This document shows positions 16,129-24,044 of a stretch of DNA of 33,255 bases, piece after piece. Positions within the stretch are counted from its first letter, which is position 1, and the number at the start of each line of letters is the position of its first letter. Position numbers and translations under genes: made by a program. Origin of the DNA: Candidatus Bathyarchaeota archaeon (GTDB lineage: Archaea > Thermoproteota > Bathyarchaeia > Bathyarchaeales > Bathycorpusculaceae); assembly GCA_013388895.1 (NCBI GenBank), contig JACAEK010000045.1, forward strand, positions 1-33,255. The letters run 5' to 3'. The notes under the pieces were generated by a model. That model was not told the origin of the DNA, ran no database searches, and saw nothing but the letters and a program-made list of their open reading frames with translations.

Positions 16129-16680
16129 CTACCCATAGCGCTCAAGTATTGTATTTATTATTTTTTTGGCGGCTTGTTCTGGCTTGTTTTGAGTTGTGTC
16201 TATCGTTATATCCGAGTTTAATGATTGCTCATAAGGTTGTCCAATGCCAGGCACCGTGGGTGCTTTACCCTTTGCGGCTTTAGCATAGATTTGTTTGGGC
16301 GCTTTGTATGTTTCTTTCCGTTTGGCTTCTCGTTTTATGCAAATCTCTAAGGGACACTCCAAATAAGCCTCTATAAAATTGGGAATTTGCCTTCGAGCGT
16401 CATCGCGGTATCTTCTCAAGTTCCCCGTTGCATCAATCACGACGTTCACACCGTTTTGTGTTAACAGTTTCGCAACGTAAGCTAGTGTTACATAGACCAT
16501 GTCGCGTTCTTCAAGCGAATAAGTGGGCTTCGGAGTTAACGCTCTACGCAAAGCATCAGAAGATAACAACTGAACAGAAATATCCTTCTTGTGTAGAAGT
16601 TTAACCAAAGCCTCAGAAACAACAGACTTACCACTACCTGGAAGCCCAGTAATCCAAACACACCAACCATCCTTAGTCAT
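16129..16680 (-). CDS. cysC: Adenylylsulfate (APS) kinase-like protein
   Basis: A P-loop kinase of 183 residues. ITGLPGSGKS is the Walker A site near 11-20. SSDALRRALTP and VVIDATGNLRRYRDDAR are the APS-binding segments, ECPLEICIKREAKRKETYK is the conserved middle, and PGIGQPYEQSLNSDI the usual end of the lid. It would phosphorylate APS to PAPS. ATG 16680 follows GGAAGAG at 6 nt; ATG 16695 is an alternative, and both overlap the upstream gene's stop. No ATP sulfurylase or PAPS reductase is nearby, so the pathway is unclear. Confidence 0.9.
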   Translation of the reverse strand: MTKDGWCVWITGLPGSGKSVVSEALVKLLHKKDISVQLLSSDALRRALTPKPTYSLEERDMVYVTLAYVAKLLTQNGVNVVIDATGNLRRYRDDARRQIPNFIEAYLECPLEICIKREAKRKETYKAPKQIYAKAAKGKAPTVPGIGQPYEQSLNSDITIDTTQNKPEQAAKKIINTILERYG

Positions 16681-17101
16681 GAAAAACTCTTCCATCGTTT
16701 CCTAACGCAAGCTCACACATAAATTCTCTTAAGAATTGATAATCCGTTATTTGGAATAGATGGCTTCTACATTTACAGTCGGAAGAACCAAACCCATTTA
16801 TTGGCACGCCCTCTAGGCTTATCTTCTCCGCAATTTTGCATTCATCTAATTTTACTGCGTTTTTATGGAAAAGTCTTACGACCTTAACACTGTCAGAATC
16901 AAGCAAGTAGTCTATATGCCATAACTTTCGCTTAGCCCTTCTAAGGTGTCTATCTATGCGTCTCTCCAAGCTGTTTTGGGCAGAGCCAACGTAGGCATAT
17001 AAGCCCCTTTGAAAGTCTACGTTGCCTAAAGCGCCAACATCAATTCTAGTATCTGTACCAACAGAAATCACTAAAACGTAAACACCTTTCACTCTACTCA
17101 T
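16673..17101 (-). CDS. DUF123 GIY-YIG-type domain protein
   Basis: 142 residues. GVYVLVIS and GLYAYVGSAQNSLERRIDRHLR form the GIY-YIG-like core, followed by WHIDYLL and the Cys/His cluster GFGSSDCKCRSHLF, which is typical of DUF123. Such proteins are stand-alone or fused to endonuclease III in archaea, so a role in DNA repair is often assumed but not shown. The gene overlaps the APS kinase start slightly and follows a 35-residue ORF by 4 nt. Confidence 0.87.
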   Translation of the reverse strand: MSRVKGVYVLVISVGTDTRIDVGALGNVDFQRGLYAYVGSAQNSLERRIDRHLRRAKRKLWHIDYLLDSDSVKVVRLFHKNAVKLDECKIAEKISLEGVPINGFGSSDCKCRSHLFQITDYQFLREFMCELALGNDGRVFHD

Positions 17102-17105
17102 CTAC

Positions 17106-17213
17106 TTAAGAACTGCTTTGTCCATACCATTTCAAAATTTCCTCAACAATTTTTGGTGAATAGCCCATCCTCGCGAGTATACGCTTTAAATCCTCAACAG
17201 ATTCTGCGTTCAA
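17106..17213 (-). CDS. Possible 35-residue helical protein
   Basis: A short reading frame with a TTG start: NAESVEDLKRILARMGYSPK, then IVEEILKWYGQSSS and a TAA. It would form two amphipathic helices like a small UBA- or HTH-type unit. It ends 4 nt before the DUF123 ATG on the same strand. The frame is open for about 13 codons further upstream (FRLVYYLWCLRL), and a TATA-like ATAAATA lies near 17250, so the true start is uncertain. The support is composition and spacing only. Confidence 0.45.
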   Translation of the reverse strand: MNAESVEDLKRILARMGYSPKIVEEILKWYGQSSS

Positions 17214-17321
17214 GCGTAAACACCATAAGTAATAGACTAGTCGAAAAACTATTTATTCTTTTAATCAGTGTTGCTCTGAAGCACGTCAACGAAGATTTAT
17301 GCAAACAGTCAGCCTAGAAAC

Positions 17322-17411
17322 ATGAGCAAAAAGAAAGAGGAACGAGCCAAACGTCGCTCAGTGTATGCCGACTTCCGTTGTTCATATGGAATTGCGCCTA
17401 GTCAAATGTAG
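17322..17411 (+). CDS. Doubtful 29-residue ORF
   Basis: ATG AGC followed by a very basic stretch (SKKKEERAKRRS), then VYADFRCSYGIAPSQM and a TAG. The end overlaps the stop of the minus-strand phosphotransferase gene. There is no clear SD; TTTATTCTTTTAA near 17248 could be a TATA element. This is the only other coding candidate in the roughly 190-bp gap at 17214-17401, and it may be chance. Confidence 0.2.
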   Translation: MSKKKEERAKRRSVYADFRCSYGIAPSQM

Positions 17412-18520
17412 GAGTTTACGGATTCCAAATCGAACTTTTCAACTTGCAGAATGTTCTTCACAAAATTAAGAAGCTTCACGCGCATTTTTTTGCTTAGGCT
17501 AGGATACCAAACAGGTGAAGCTACAACTAATCCCCGCCAGGCATAAAAAGGCTGGACAACCTCTAGAATTTCCCAATCATCAGTTTTTTCCAAATAATTT
17601 TTCCAGAAAAATCTAAACAACTGCTCAAATACCCCTGTCAATTTGCCATATTTCTGTAAAGAATAGAAAATGTAGTTAATGGTCATAGCTGTTACATCAT
17701 CAGCAGGTTCACCCCATTCGCCTCTACTGCGGTCCAAAAGTGTGAAGTCTGTGCCTTCACGAAACATAATATTCCACGGATGAAAATCACCATGCACTTG
17801 CCTCAGACGGTGGGCTTTACGCTTGAGACACCAACGCCAAACTACACAGTTACGCTCGATATCAACTAAATCTGATGCGTCAACAAAATCAGGTTCAGGC
17901 GGATAACTATCCAATAAACCCATAATACATTCACTGTGACCGACAAGCTCTCGAGTACGTCTTACATAAAGCCACGGCGCCTCTCGCTTAACCCTGTGGA
18001 TTCTAACTAAGTAGTTTGACAGAGCCAAGCAACGTTGTTTATCAAGTCTGTCTAGTCGCCCAGTTTCTTTCACGCGGTCTAGATCGCTATGATACAGTTT
18101 GCCTTCGACAAGCTCTGTCACAATGAAAAATTCGCTACAGTCACCCAATGATTTCATACATTTGCCATTAGCAGTGAAAGCGCCGATGTCAACTGAGCGC
18201 ACATGTTTAGGCAACTTGTTAAACGCTGAATGTTGCCAGAGCAGAATCTGTCCGCGATCAGAAAAGTGGTCATGCCCAAAACCTTCAGAACGCATTGTTT
18301 CAAGAACAACACATTTAAGCTTGTTACCTATGCGAAATTCGATTACACATGGCACACCATAACCGAAACCCTTCAAATCTTTCGAAGCCTCAAACTTTTC
18401 ATGTCCTAATCTCCAGACTCCACAGACGTCAACATCAGCTTTGTACAAGGAAGAAAGATAATTCCGTACAATATCTTCGGAGATTTGGAGAACTTCACGA
18501 TTTCCCCTCCGTGGTTTCAT
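17402..18520 (-). CDS. Phosphotransferase of the aminoglycoside phosphotransferase (APH)/kinase fold
   Basis: A 372-residue kinase-like protein. The catalytic loop is VHGDFHPWNIMFRE (Brenner motif with catalytic Asp and metal-binding Asn), followed by LLDRSRGEWGEPADDVTA, in which the Asp of DRS stands for the DFG Asp. An N-terminal lobe contains VLETMRSEGFGHDHFSDR and IVTELVEG (hinge). Small molecules such as aminoglycosides, choline or sugars are substrates in this clan, but the substrate here is unknown. ATG 18520 lies 7 nt after GGTGGA; a GTG at 18535 is less likely. Confidence 0.83.
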   Translation of the reverse strand: MKPRRGNREVLQISEDIVRNYLSSLYKADVDVCGVWRLGHEKFEASKDLKGFGYGVPCVIEFRIGNKLKCVVLETMRSEGFGHDHFSDRGQILLWQHSAFNKLPKHVRSVDIGAFTANGKCMKSLGDCSEFFIVTELVEGKLYHSDLDRVKETGRLDRLDKQRCLALSNYLVRIHRVKREAPWLYVRRTRELVGHSECIMGLLDSYPPEPDFVDASDLVDIERNCVVWRWCLKRKAHRLRQVHGDFHPWNIMFREGTDFTLLDRSRGEWGEPADDVTAMTINYIFYSLQKYGKLTGVFEQLFRFFWKNYLEKTDDWEILEVVQPFYAWRGLVVASPVWYPSLSKKMRVKLLNFVKNILQVEKFDLESVNSYI

Positions 18521-18555
18521 TATTTTTCCACCCACTTAACCGCGTATTGCCAGCG

Positions 18556-18566
18556 ATTAAAAAGTT
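18556..18566 (+). promoter_or_regulatory. TATA-like box before the 36-residue ORF and mtaD
   Basis: ATTAAAAAGTT is centred about 29 bp before ATG 18590, so the transcript would start at or within a few bases of that ATG (leaderless). Confidence 0.4.
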
Positions 18567-18589
18567 AAAGTAGAAGCAGTACTTAAGTT

Positions 18590-18700
18590 ATGACACCAGA
18601 AGATTTCTTTCCCTCAACCATAAATAGACAATTGGAAAGAAAGCTTAAAAATCCTAGAACACACCTTTTGACATTGGCCAGAATTTTCACGGCGATTTGA
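18590..18700 (+). CDS. Possible 36-residue leader ORF before the SAH deaminase
   Basis: The frame begins MTPEDFFPSTINRQLERKLK and ends in a hydrophobic tail (HLLTLARIFTAI), stopping with TGA one base before the mtaD ATG. The mtaD start has no SD, which fits translational coupling from this ORF. A TATA-like box lies at the right distance for a leaderless start at 18590. It is either a small protein or a leader peptide. No family is recognised. Confidence 0.42.
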   Translation: MTPEDFFPSTINRQLERKLKNPRTHLLTLARIFTAI

Positions 18701-18701
18701 A

Positions 18702-20057
18702 ATGAACATTCTCATCCAAAATGGCACAATCCTAACAATGCATAAAAAGAAAATAATTCGCGAAGGCGCCATAGCCATAGAAAACCAAACCATAATTGAC
18801 GTTGGAAAAACTTGTGTGCTAAAACGTAAGTATGGAAGAGGCTATGAAAAGATAGAAGCAAAGGGCAGATTAGTTATATCTGGTCTCATAAACACGCATC
18901 AGCACGCTGCTATGAGCCTATTTAGAGGATACGCAGACGATTTGCCACTTAAAGAATGGCTGGAAAAATGGATATGGCCAATAGAACAACACATGACAGC
19001 CCACGAAATTTACGTTGGAGCACTGCTAACAGCTATAGAATCTATCATGAGCGGAACAACCACCGTCAATACAATGTATCACTACACTCCGGAAGAAAAC
19101 GAGGCAAAAGCCTTCGCAGATATTGGCTTACGTGGAGTAATTGGACACGTTTGTTTTTCATGGAGAAAAAAAGAAGATAGAAAAGCGTTAGGAGACTTGG
19201 CTAGGAAATGGCATAACAAGGCTGGTGGATTGGTCCGCATCAGTGTGGACCCGCATTCGCCGTATACCGTTGACCCAGAATATATGAAAGAACTAGATGA
19301 AATGAGAAGGAAATTAAACAGAAAATATGGGTCAAAAGAAGCACAGATAATTTCGCATATCCACATCGCAGAAACAAACGACGAAGCTGAAAAAATCAAG
19401 CAAACCTTTAACGTAAAAGTGAAAGATGGAATGATGACTTACCTAGATTCTCTGAAGGTTTTAGATGAACACTTAGTTGCAGCGCACTGCGTTGCGTTAA
19501 CAGACAAGGACGTTGCAATTATGAGGAAAAGAAAAGTGAAGGTTTCACATAATCCAATTTCAAACCTTAAACTTGCTTCAGGCATAAGTCCAGTTCCAAA
19601 AATGCTTAGAGCAGGCATAACGGTTTCGTTAGGAACAGACAGCCCTTGTTCAAATAATTCTGCGGACATGTTTGAAGTAATGAAAACTGCGGCTATTCTG
19701 CATAAAGCCATAAGTAAAAATCCCACAGTAACGCCTGCGGAGCAGGTTTTAGAAATGGCAACAATCGAAGGTGCAAAGGCGCTGTCGTGGGAAAGAGAAA
19801 TCGGCTCAATAGAAGTCGGTAAAAAGGCAGATTTAGTCATAATCAACCTTCAAAAACCACATCTCTGCCCATTATATAATGAAGCGAGCCACCTAGTTTA
19901 TGCAGCAAAAGGCTCTGATGTTGAGACAGTGATAATAAACGGCAAAATAGTTATGGAAAATAGAAAGCTAGCAAAATTAAGTATTGGAAAAGTCATGAAT
20001 ATGGCTGAAAAAGCGAAAGACAAACTGCTTAACAGGCTAGACACCAACGTTAAATAG
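18702..20057 (+). CDS. mtaD: 5-methylthioadenosine/S-adenosylhomocysteine deaminase
   Basis: A 451-residue amidohydrolase of the MTA/SAH deaminase (DadD/MtaD) group. Metal ligands are visible: His66 and His68 in NTHQHAAMSLFRGYADD, a His in HIHIAET, a His in AAHCVALT, and the Asp of LGTDSPCSNNSADMFE, which also carries the family's substrate-binding residues. It deaminates SAH, MTA or 5'-deoxyadenosine to the inosine forms. The next gene is the SAH/SIH hydrolase, 37 nt away on the same strand, so the two probably act in sequence. Confidence 0.93.
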   Translation: MNILIQNGTILTMHKKKIIREGAIAIENQTIIDVGKTCVLKRKYGRGYEKIEAKGRLVISGLINTHQHAAMSLFRGYADDLPLKEWLEKWIWPIEQHMTAHEIYVGALLTAIESIMSGTTTVNTMYHYTPEENEAKAFADIGLRGVIGHVCFSWRKKEDRKALGDLARKWHNKAGGLVRISVDPHSPYTVDPEYMKELDEMRRKLNRKYGSKEAQIISHIHIAETNDEAEKIKQTFNVKVKDGMMTYLDSLKVLDEHLVAAHCVALTDKDVAIMRKRKVKVSHNPISNLKLASGISPVPKMLRAGITVSLGTDSPCSNNSADMFEVMKTAAILHKAISKNPTVTPAEQVLEMATIEGAKALSWEREIGSIEVGKKADLVIINLQKPHLCPLYNEASHLVYAAKGSDVETVIINGKIVMENRKLAKLSIGKVMNMAEKAKDKLLNRLDTNVK

Positions 20058-20094
20058 ACCATTTTGAAATGAGCATAAAGGAAGGAAAAACAAA

Positions 20095-21351
20095 ATGGAA
20101 GACTTCAAGGTTAAAGATACAGCATTAGCTTCTAAGGGTGCTTTGCAAATCGAATGGGCTTCAGAACACATGCCCGTTCTAAACCAAATTAGAAAAAGAT
20201 TCAAAGAAAAGAAACCGTTCAAAAATTTGACTTTAGGCGCATGTTTGCACGTAACAAAGGAGACCGCTGTTCTCGTTGAAACTTTTCTAGCTGGCGGAGC
20301 TAGAGTTGCATTATGTGGTTCCAACCCTCTTTCTACACAAGACGACGTCGCTGCCGCATTAGCAAAGAAAGGAGTTAATGTTTTCGCATGGAGAGGACAA
20401 ACGACAAAAGAGTATTATTGGTGTGTCGAAAAAACCATAGACTATAAACCAGTGATAACACTTGATGACGGCGCAGACCTTGTGGGAACTATTCACAACA
20501 AAAGAACTAAAGCATTGATAAACATCAAAGGAGGCACAGAAGAAACAACAACTGGCGTTTTAAGACTTCGTGTAATGGAAAAAAGTGGCAATCTTAAATA
20601 TGCAATAATAGCCGTGAACGATGCATACACGAAATACTTGTTTGATAACAGATATGGAACAGGACAAAGCACAATTGATGGAATCCTGAGAGCCACAAAC
20701 ATTCTTTTAGCAGGCAAAAACTTCGTCGTATGTGGCTATGGATGGTGCGGAAGAGGAATCGCCATGAGAGCCCAAGGAATGGGAGCAAACGTTATAATCA
20801 CTGAAGTGAACCCGCTTAGAGCACTTGAGGCGGCAATGAACGGGTTCCGCGTCATGCCATTAGCAGAAACCCTACCAATAGGCGATATATTCGTAACAGC
20901 CACAGGAGACATAAACGTCATAAGAAAAGAGCACCTGCAAAAAATGAAAGACGGTGTGATACTGGCTAACAGTGGACACTTCAATGTGGAAATAAATCTA
21001 AACGACCTTGAAGAACTCACCGCAGTGAAGAGGAATCTAAGGCCAAACCTAGACGAGTACAACCTGAAGGATGGCAAAAAACTGTATCTATTGGGAGAAG
21101 GAAGACTCGTCAACCTAGCTTCAGCGGAAGGACATCCAGCAGAAGTCATGGATATGTCATTTTCAAATCAGGCTCTTTGCGTAGAGCATATAGCTAAAAA
21201 CAAAAAGATGCTACCGAAAGTTTACTCCGTGCCAAAAGAAATAGATGAAACCATTGCAAAGCTAAAACTAAACTCGATGAAAATAAAAATCGACGAGTTG
21301 ACCGCGGAACAGAAAAAGTATCTGGCAACATGGGAAATGGGAACAATATAA
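20095..21351 (+). CDS. ahcY: Adenosylhomocysteinase / S-inosylhomocysteine hydrolase
   Basis: 418 residues. NAD-dependent cleavage of S-adenosyl- or S-inosylhomocysteine to homocysteine and a nucleoside removes the product inhibitor of methyltransferases. Visible are the substrate-side segments [13 protein letters not shown] and [20 protein letters not shown], the dinucleotide-binding [11 protein letters not shown] (211-221), [10 protein letters not shown] and NSGHFNVEI. The ending [15 protein letters not shown] is the short archaeal/bacterial type. In methanogens the equivalent enzyme prefers the inosine form made by DadD, and the adjacent deaminase gene suggests the same here. Confidence 0.94.
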   Translation: MEDFKVKDTALASKGALQIEWASEHMPVLNQIRKRFKEKKPFKNLTLGACLHVTKETAVLVETFLAGGARVALCGSNPLSTQDDVAAALAKKGVNVFAWRGQTTKEYYWCVEKTIDYKPVITLDDGADLVGTIHNKRTKALINIKGGTEETTTGVLRLRVMEKSGNLKYAIIAVNDAYTKYLFDNRYGTGQSTIDGILRATNILLAGKNFVVCGYGWCGRGIAMRAQGMGANVIITEVNPLRALEAAMNGFRVMPLAETLPIGDIFVTATGDINVIRKEHLQKMKDGVILANSGHFNVEINLNDLEELTAVKRNLRPNLDEYNLKDGKKLYLLGEGRLVNLASAEGHPAEVMDMSFSNQALCVEHIAKNKKMLPKVYSVPKEIDETIAKLKLNSMKIKIDELTAEQKKYLATWEMGTI

Positions 21352-21427
21352 TTGTGAAAAGCCGAAAGCTACGGTAAACTTTTTAAAGTATAAGGGAGTA
21401 AACATGGCTTACATACGGTGATGTTAA

Positions 21428-21778
21428 ATGGTAAGTAAAGATCAAACAATCGGCGGAATAATATTCACAATCTGCTTGATAGTAGGCATACTATACACTA
21501 TAGGGCTTTTCCTATGGCCTGGAGCAGACCCATTAGAATGGACTCTTCAGTTTTGGCTCTTGGCAATTCCAGTGTTCTTTGCGTTCATTGCCATAATGGG
21601 CATTGGTGCGTGGATAGGATGGACGATGGCAACGACACCACCACCCAAACCAATAGAAGAAATTACAAGCGAAATTGAAAAGAAGGAAGAAGAAACAAAG
21701 CCGGAAGGAAAACCAATAGAAGAAGCTGCACCCAGTACTGAAGAAGAGAAGAAGCCAGAAAGGAAAAAGAAGACTTAG
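21428..21778 (+). CDS. Small membrane protein with a charged tail
   Basis: 116 residues, not recognised. Two hydrophobic segments (about 8-30, FTICLIVGILYTIGLFL; about 42-70, FWLLAIPVFFAFIAIMG) form a hairpin in the membrane. About 45 residues of Lys/Glu/Pro-rich tail follow, probably cytoplasmic and disordered. A TATA-like element (CTTTTTAAAG, near 21379) and GGTGAT 7 nt before the ATG support a separate transcript from ahcY. Confidence 0.8.
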   Translation: MVSKDQTIGGIIFTICLIVGILYTIGLFLWPGADPLEWTLQFWLLAIPVFFAFIAIMGIGAWIGWTMATTPPPKPIEEITSEIEKKEEETKPEGKPIEEAAPSTEEEKKPERKKKT

Positions 21779-21859
21779 ATAATCCCTATCCGGTAAGAAC
21801 ATTTAGTTTCGTGCTGTTCGATTTTTGTAGCGTCTTAATAGTGTTTATGGTAAAGAGTT

Positions 21860-22234
21860 CTATAAGCCGAATGTTTTGATTGCAAAATGAAGTGCTATGT
21901 AAACTGCCGCGGAAATTCCAAACATTATTAGAAGGATTTTTGGTGAAACTGAAATGAGTGGTGTTTCTTCGCCTTTAGGCTGGATTTCGTATTCCTTGAT
22001 TTCGTGAGTTTCTGAGTCGATTCGAACAATGGCCGCAAGCTTCTTCATCTCAACTTCAACAGTGTAGATTCCTTCTTCCAGTGAAACACGTTTTGGCTTC
22101 AGGTCTCCTTTGTTTCCAATTCTCTTGAGAAAACCTGTAGCAATGATCGTCACTGTTTCAGCATTTAGCGTCTTTGCTTGCGGAATAGCCGACGTAATGG
22201 CGCCTGACGGTCTCCTCTGCAGAGTAGCAGCCAA
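21860..22234 (-). CDS. Tail-anchored protein of unknown function
   Basis: 124 residues with a soluble N-terminal domain and one C-terminal membrane helix (about 99-120, ILLIMFGISAAVYIALHFAI). The middle, YTVEVEMKKLAAIVRIDSET, has the beta-hairpin and cross-strand pattern of small PepSY-like domains, but the match is only by eye. The start codon is TTG, supported by GGAGACAT ending about 8 nt before it; no in-frame ATG is close. Function unknown. Confidence 0.7.
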   Translation of the reverse strand: MAATLQRRPSGAITSAIPQAKTLNAETVTIIATGFLKRIGNKGDLKPKRVSLEEGIYTVEVEMKKLAAIVRIDSETHEIKEYEIQPKGEETPLISVSPKILLIMFGISAAVYIALHFAIKTFGL

Positions 22235-22308
22235 TTGTAATGTCTCCTACTTATCTGTTAGAAAAATTGACTGTTTTAAAGGACTTGTGCGTATCATTGG
22301 GAACCAAC

Positions 22309-22692
22309 TTAACTGGTTACATTTTTAAGCATACATTGCACTATGTTTTCACAAACCATACATTCTTCAGGTATTTTTTCCTTTTGCGAACGTTGACTTA
22401 GATATCCTAAATGGTGTTGACATCCTTGCACTTTTGGAAGCAATTCGCCTGATGTTTCCGCCTTTGCATATTCTTTTTCCTTGCTTTTGTCTTCAAAGTC
22501 TTTCTTTTCTTCATCGGTTCCAGAATCTTTATCCAAAGTTATTTCTGTCAAGCAAAAGGGGCACGCGTCATAGACCTCAATATTTTTAGAGCGCAGGTTC
22601 TCAGCTTTTATGGGATTAGAAAAAACTTTGCCGCATGATGGGTTTGGGCAGGTGCGGTTTTGATTTGTCATTATCGGTTCTTTCTTTTTCAT
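22309..22692 (-). CDS. Zinc-ribbon protein of unknown function
   Basis: 127 residues. An N-terminal zinc ribbon (CPNPSCGKVF ... CPFCLTEI) is joined by an acidic Lys/Glu linker (about 55-80) to a C-terminal Cys/His group (GCQHHLGYLSQRSQK, then CMVCENIVQCML). Two separate metal sites are likely. An ATG at 22671 is an alternative start. No family could be named. Confidence 0.75.
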   Translation of the reverse strand: MKKKEPIMTNQNRTCPNPSCGKVFSNPIKAENLRSKNIEVYDACPFCLTEITLDKDSGTDEEKKDFEDKSKEKEYAKAETSGELLPKVQGCQHHLGYLSQRSQKEKIPEECMVCENIVQCMLKNVTS

Positions 22693-22788
22693 GAATAAGG
22701 ACCCCTAGCATAAAATCGGATTCGGAGTTTATAGTGTTAACGAATCCAAAATAAGTATCCTAGCTATTTGTTAATGGAACACTTAGAA

Positions 22789-23367
22789 TTATGGATTCGC
22801 CAGCTTTTTGAGGTCTCCTACGCCTTCTGCGTAACCAGCCGCGATCAAAATATCGTCCACTTCAATTTTGGAGTCCACTTTAGGTCTTATACATTTTCCC
22901 TTTCTGCGTATTGCAAGAACCCACATGCCAGTTTCGTCCGGAATGTGAGCCTCTTTCAAAGTTTTGTTTACCAATGTGGAATTTTCTGCCACACGCACAT
23001 GAGTAACCGTTTCCTCGGCTTCTTTTATGGCGAGTTTCAGAACGGGATGAGGTTCGATGCCTCTCAAAACGACTTCGGCTATTTCAGCAGCAGCATCAGC
23101 TATCTTTTCAGCCGCCACACCAAGTCGTATCAAACCAAGAAAACCCTTCGCCTCTTCTTTTTTAAAGTTGCTCAACAACGCCAGTAGCTCGAATTCAGTA
23201 TGTAATTTATCCACATATTCCTCAAGTGTCTGTACGTCCTCAGCTAACTCTTTATTATTCAGCAACAGGGAAGAATACGCCAAATCCATCATCAACTCTG
23301 AAGTGTCCTTAAGCTCAACAAACTTTTGAACGATTTCCTCGCATTGCTGCCACTCTACTTCCGACAT
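22789..23367 (-). CDS. PhoU-TrkA_C domain protein, copy 2
   Basis: 192 residues: an N-terminal PhoU-like helical domain (about 10-105) and a C-terminal TrkA_C/RCK_C domain (GMWVLAIRRKGKCIRPKVDS, then VDDILIAAGYAEGVGDLKKL), which in other proteins binds small ligands and gates ion transport. The GGAGGG before the ATG lies inside the end of the preceding paralogue, so the two are translated together. With the MgtE gene upstream it probably regulates cation transport; this is inferred from context. Confidence 0.9.
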   Translation of the reverse strand: MSEVEWQQCEEIVQKFVELKDTSELMMDLAYSSLLLNNKELAEDVQTLEEYVDKLHTEFELLALLSNFKKEEAKGFLGLIRLGVAAEKIADAAAEIAEVVLRGIEPHPVLKLAIKEAEETVTHVRVAENSTLVNKTLKEAHIPDETGMWVLAIRRKGKCIRPKVDSKIEVDDILIAAGYAEGVGDLKKLANP

Positions 23368-23369
23368 CT

Positions 23370-23981
23370 CTAACCCTCCAAAACTCTTTGCTGCCCTTCG
23401 GCAAGTTCTTTGAATTCCTTAATACCATCTGAAGCACCTCGGGCAATGAGGGAATCGCCGTCTCTAATTTGCTCAGTCTCTTTTGGGTTTATTATCCAGT
23501 CTTTTTCACGCCGTATAGCAATAATATCCACACCCATCCGTGCAGCTAAATCCAATCTGCCTAGCTGTTTTCCGACAAGCAGTGAGTCCTTATTAACTTG
23601 AACTTGCATCAGTCTTTCTTCAACTTTCTCAAAAATCGTGCTAACTATTGGGTGGACACCGATTTTTTGTGTAACTATTGCTGCTATGTCGCCTGCAGCG
23701 TCTGAAATTTTGTCTGTTGCTGCCGCTACTACAGAAACTCCCAACAATTCTTCTGCATCTTTAGCGTCTCTTGCTGCAATCATAATTGTCATATCTAAAA
23801 GGTAAGCTAAGGTGTCAACATGTTTTTCAAGCTCTAAAACGTTTTCGGCAAGTTCCTGATCATTAAACAATGCAGCGGAATAAGCTAAATCAATCATCAA
23901 CTCGGAAAGGTTTTTCATCTCCAACAACAATTCTCTGGCAGGTATGGGTTTATATTCTATCTTCTCGAAACGGTGAGGCAT
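23370..23981 (-). CDS. PhoU-TrkA_C domain protein, copy 1
   Basis: A 203-residue paralogue of the next gene with the same layout: PhoU helices (about 15-125), then a TrkA_C domain (MGVDIIAIRREKDWIINPKE, then IRDGDSLIARGASDGIKEF). ATG 23981 is preferred; a GTG at 24017 is in frame, but the TATA-like TTAAAATATT near 24025 would place the RNA start after it. It follows mgtE by 63 nt. The two paralogues may form a heteromer. Confidence 0.9.
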   Translation of the reverse strand: MPHRFEKIEYKPIPARELLLEMKNLSELMIDLAYSAALFNDQELAENVLELEKHVDTLAYLLDMTIMIAARDAKDAEELLGVSVVAAATDKISDAAGDIAAIVTQKIGVHPIVSTIFEKVEERLMQVQVNKDSLLVGKQLGRLDLAARMGVDIIAIRREKDWIINPKETEQIRDGDSLIARGASDGIKEFKELAEGQQRVLEG

Positions 23982-24044
23982 ATTATTAATGTCGCTCCAA
24001 TGCAAAATATAAGACACGGAATATTTTAACCCTATCCCAAATCG

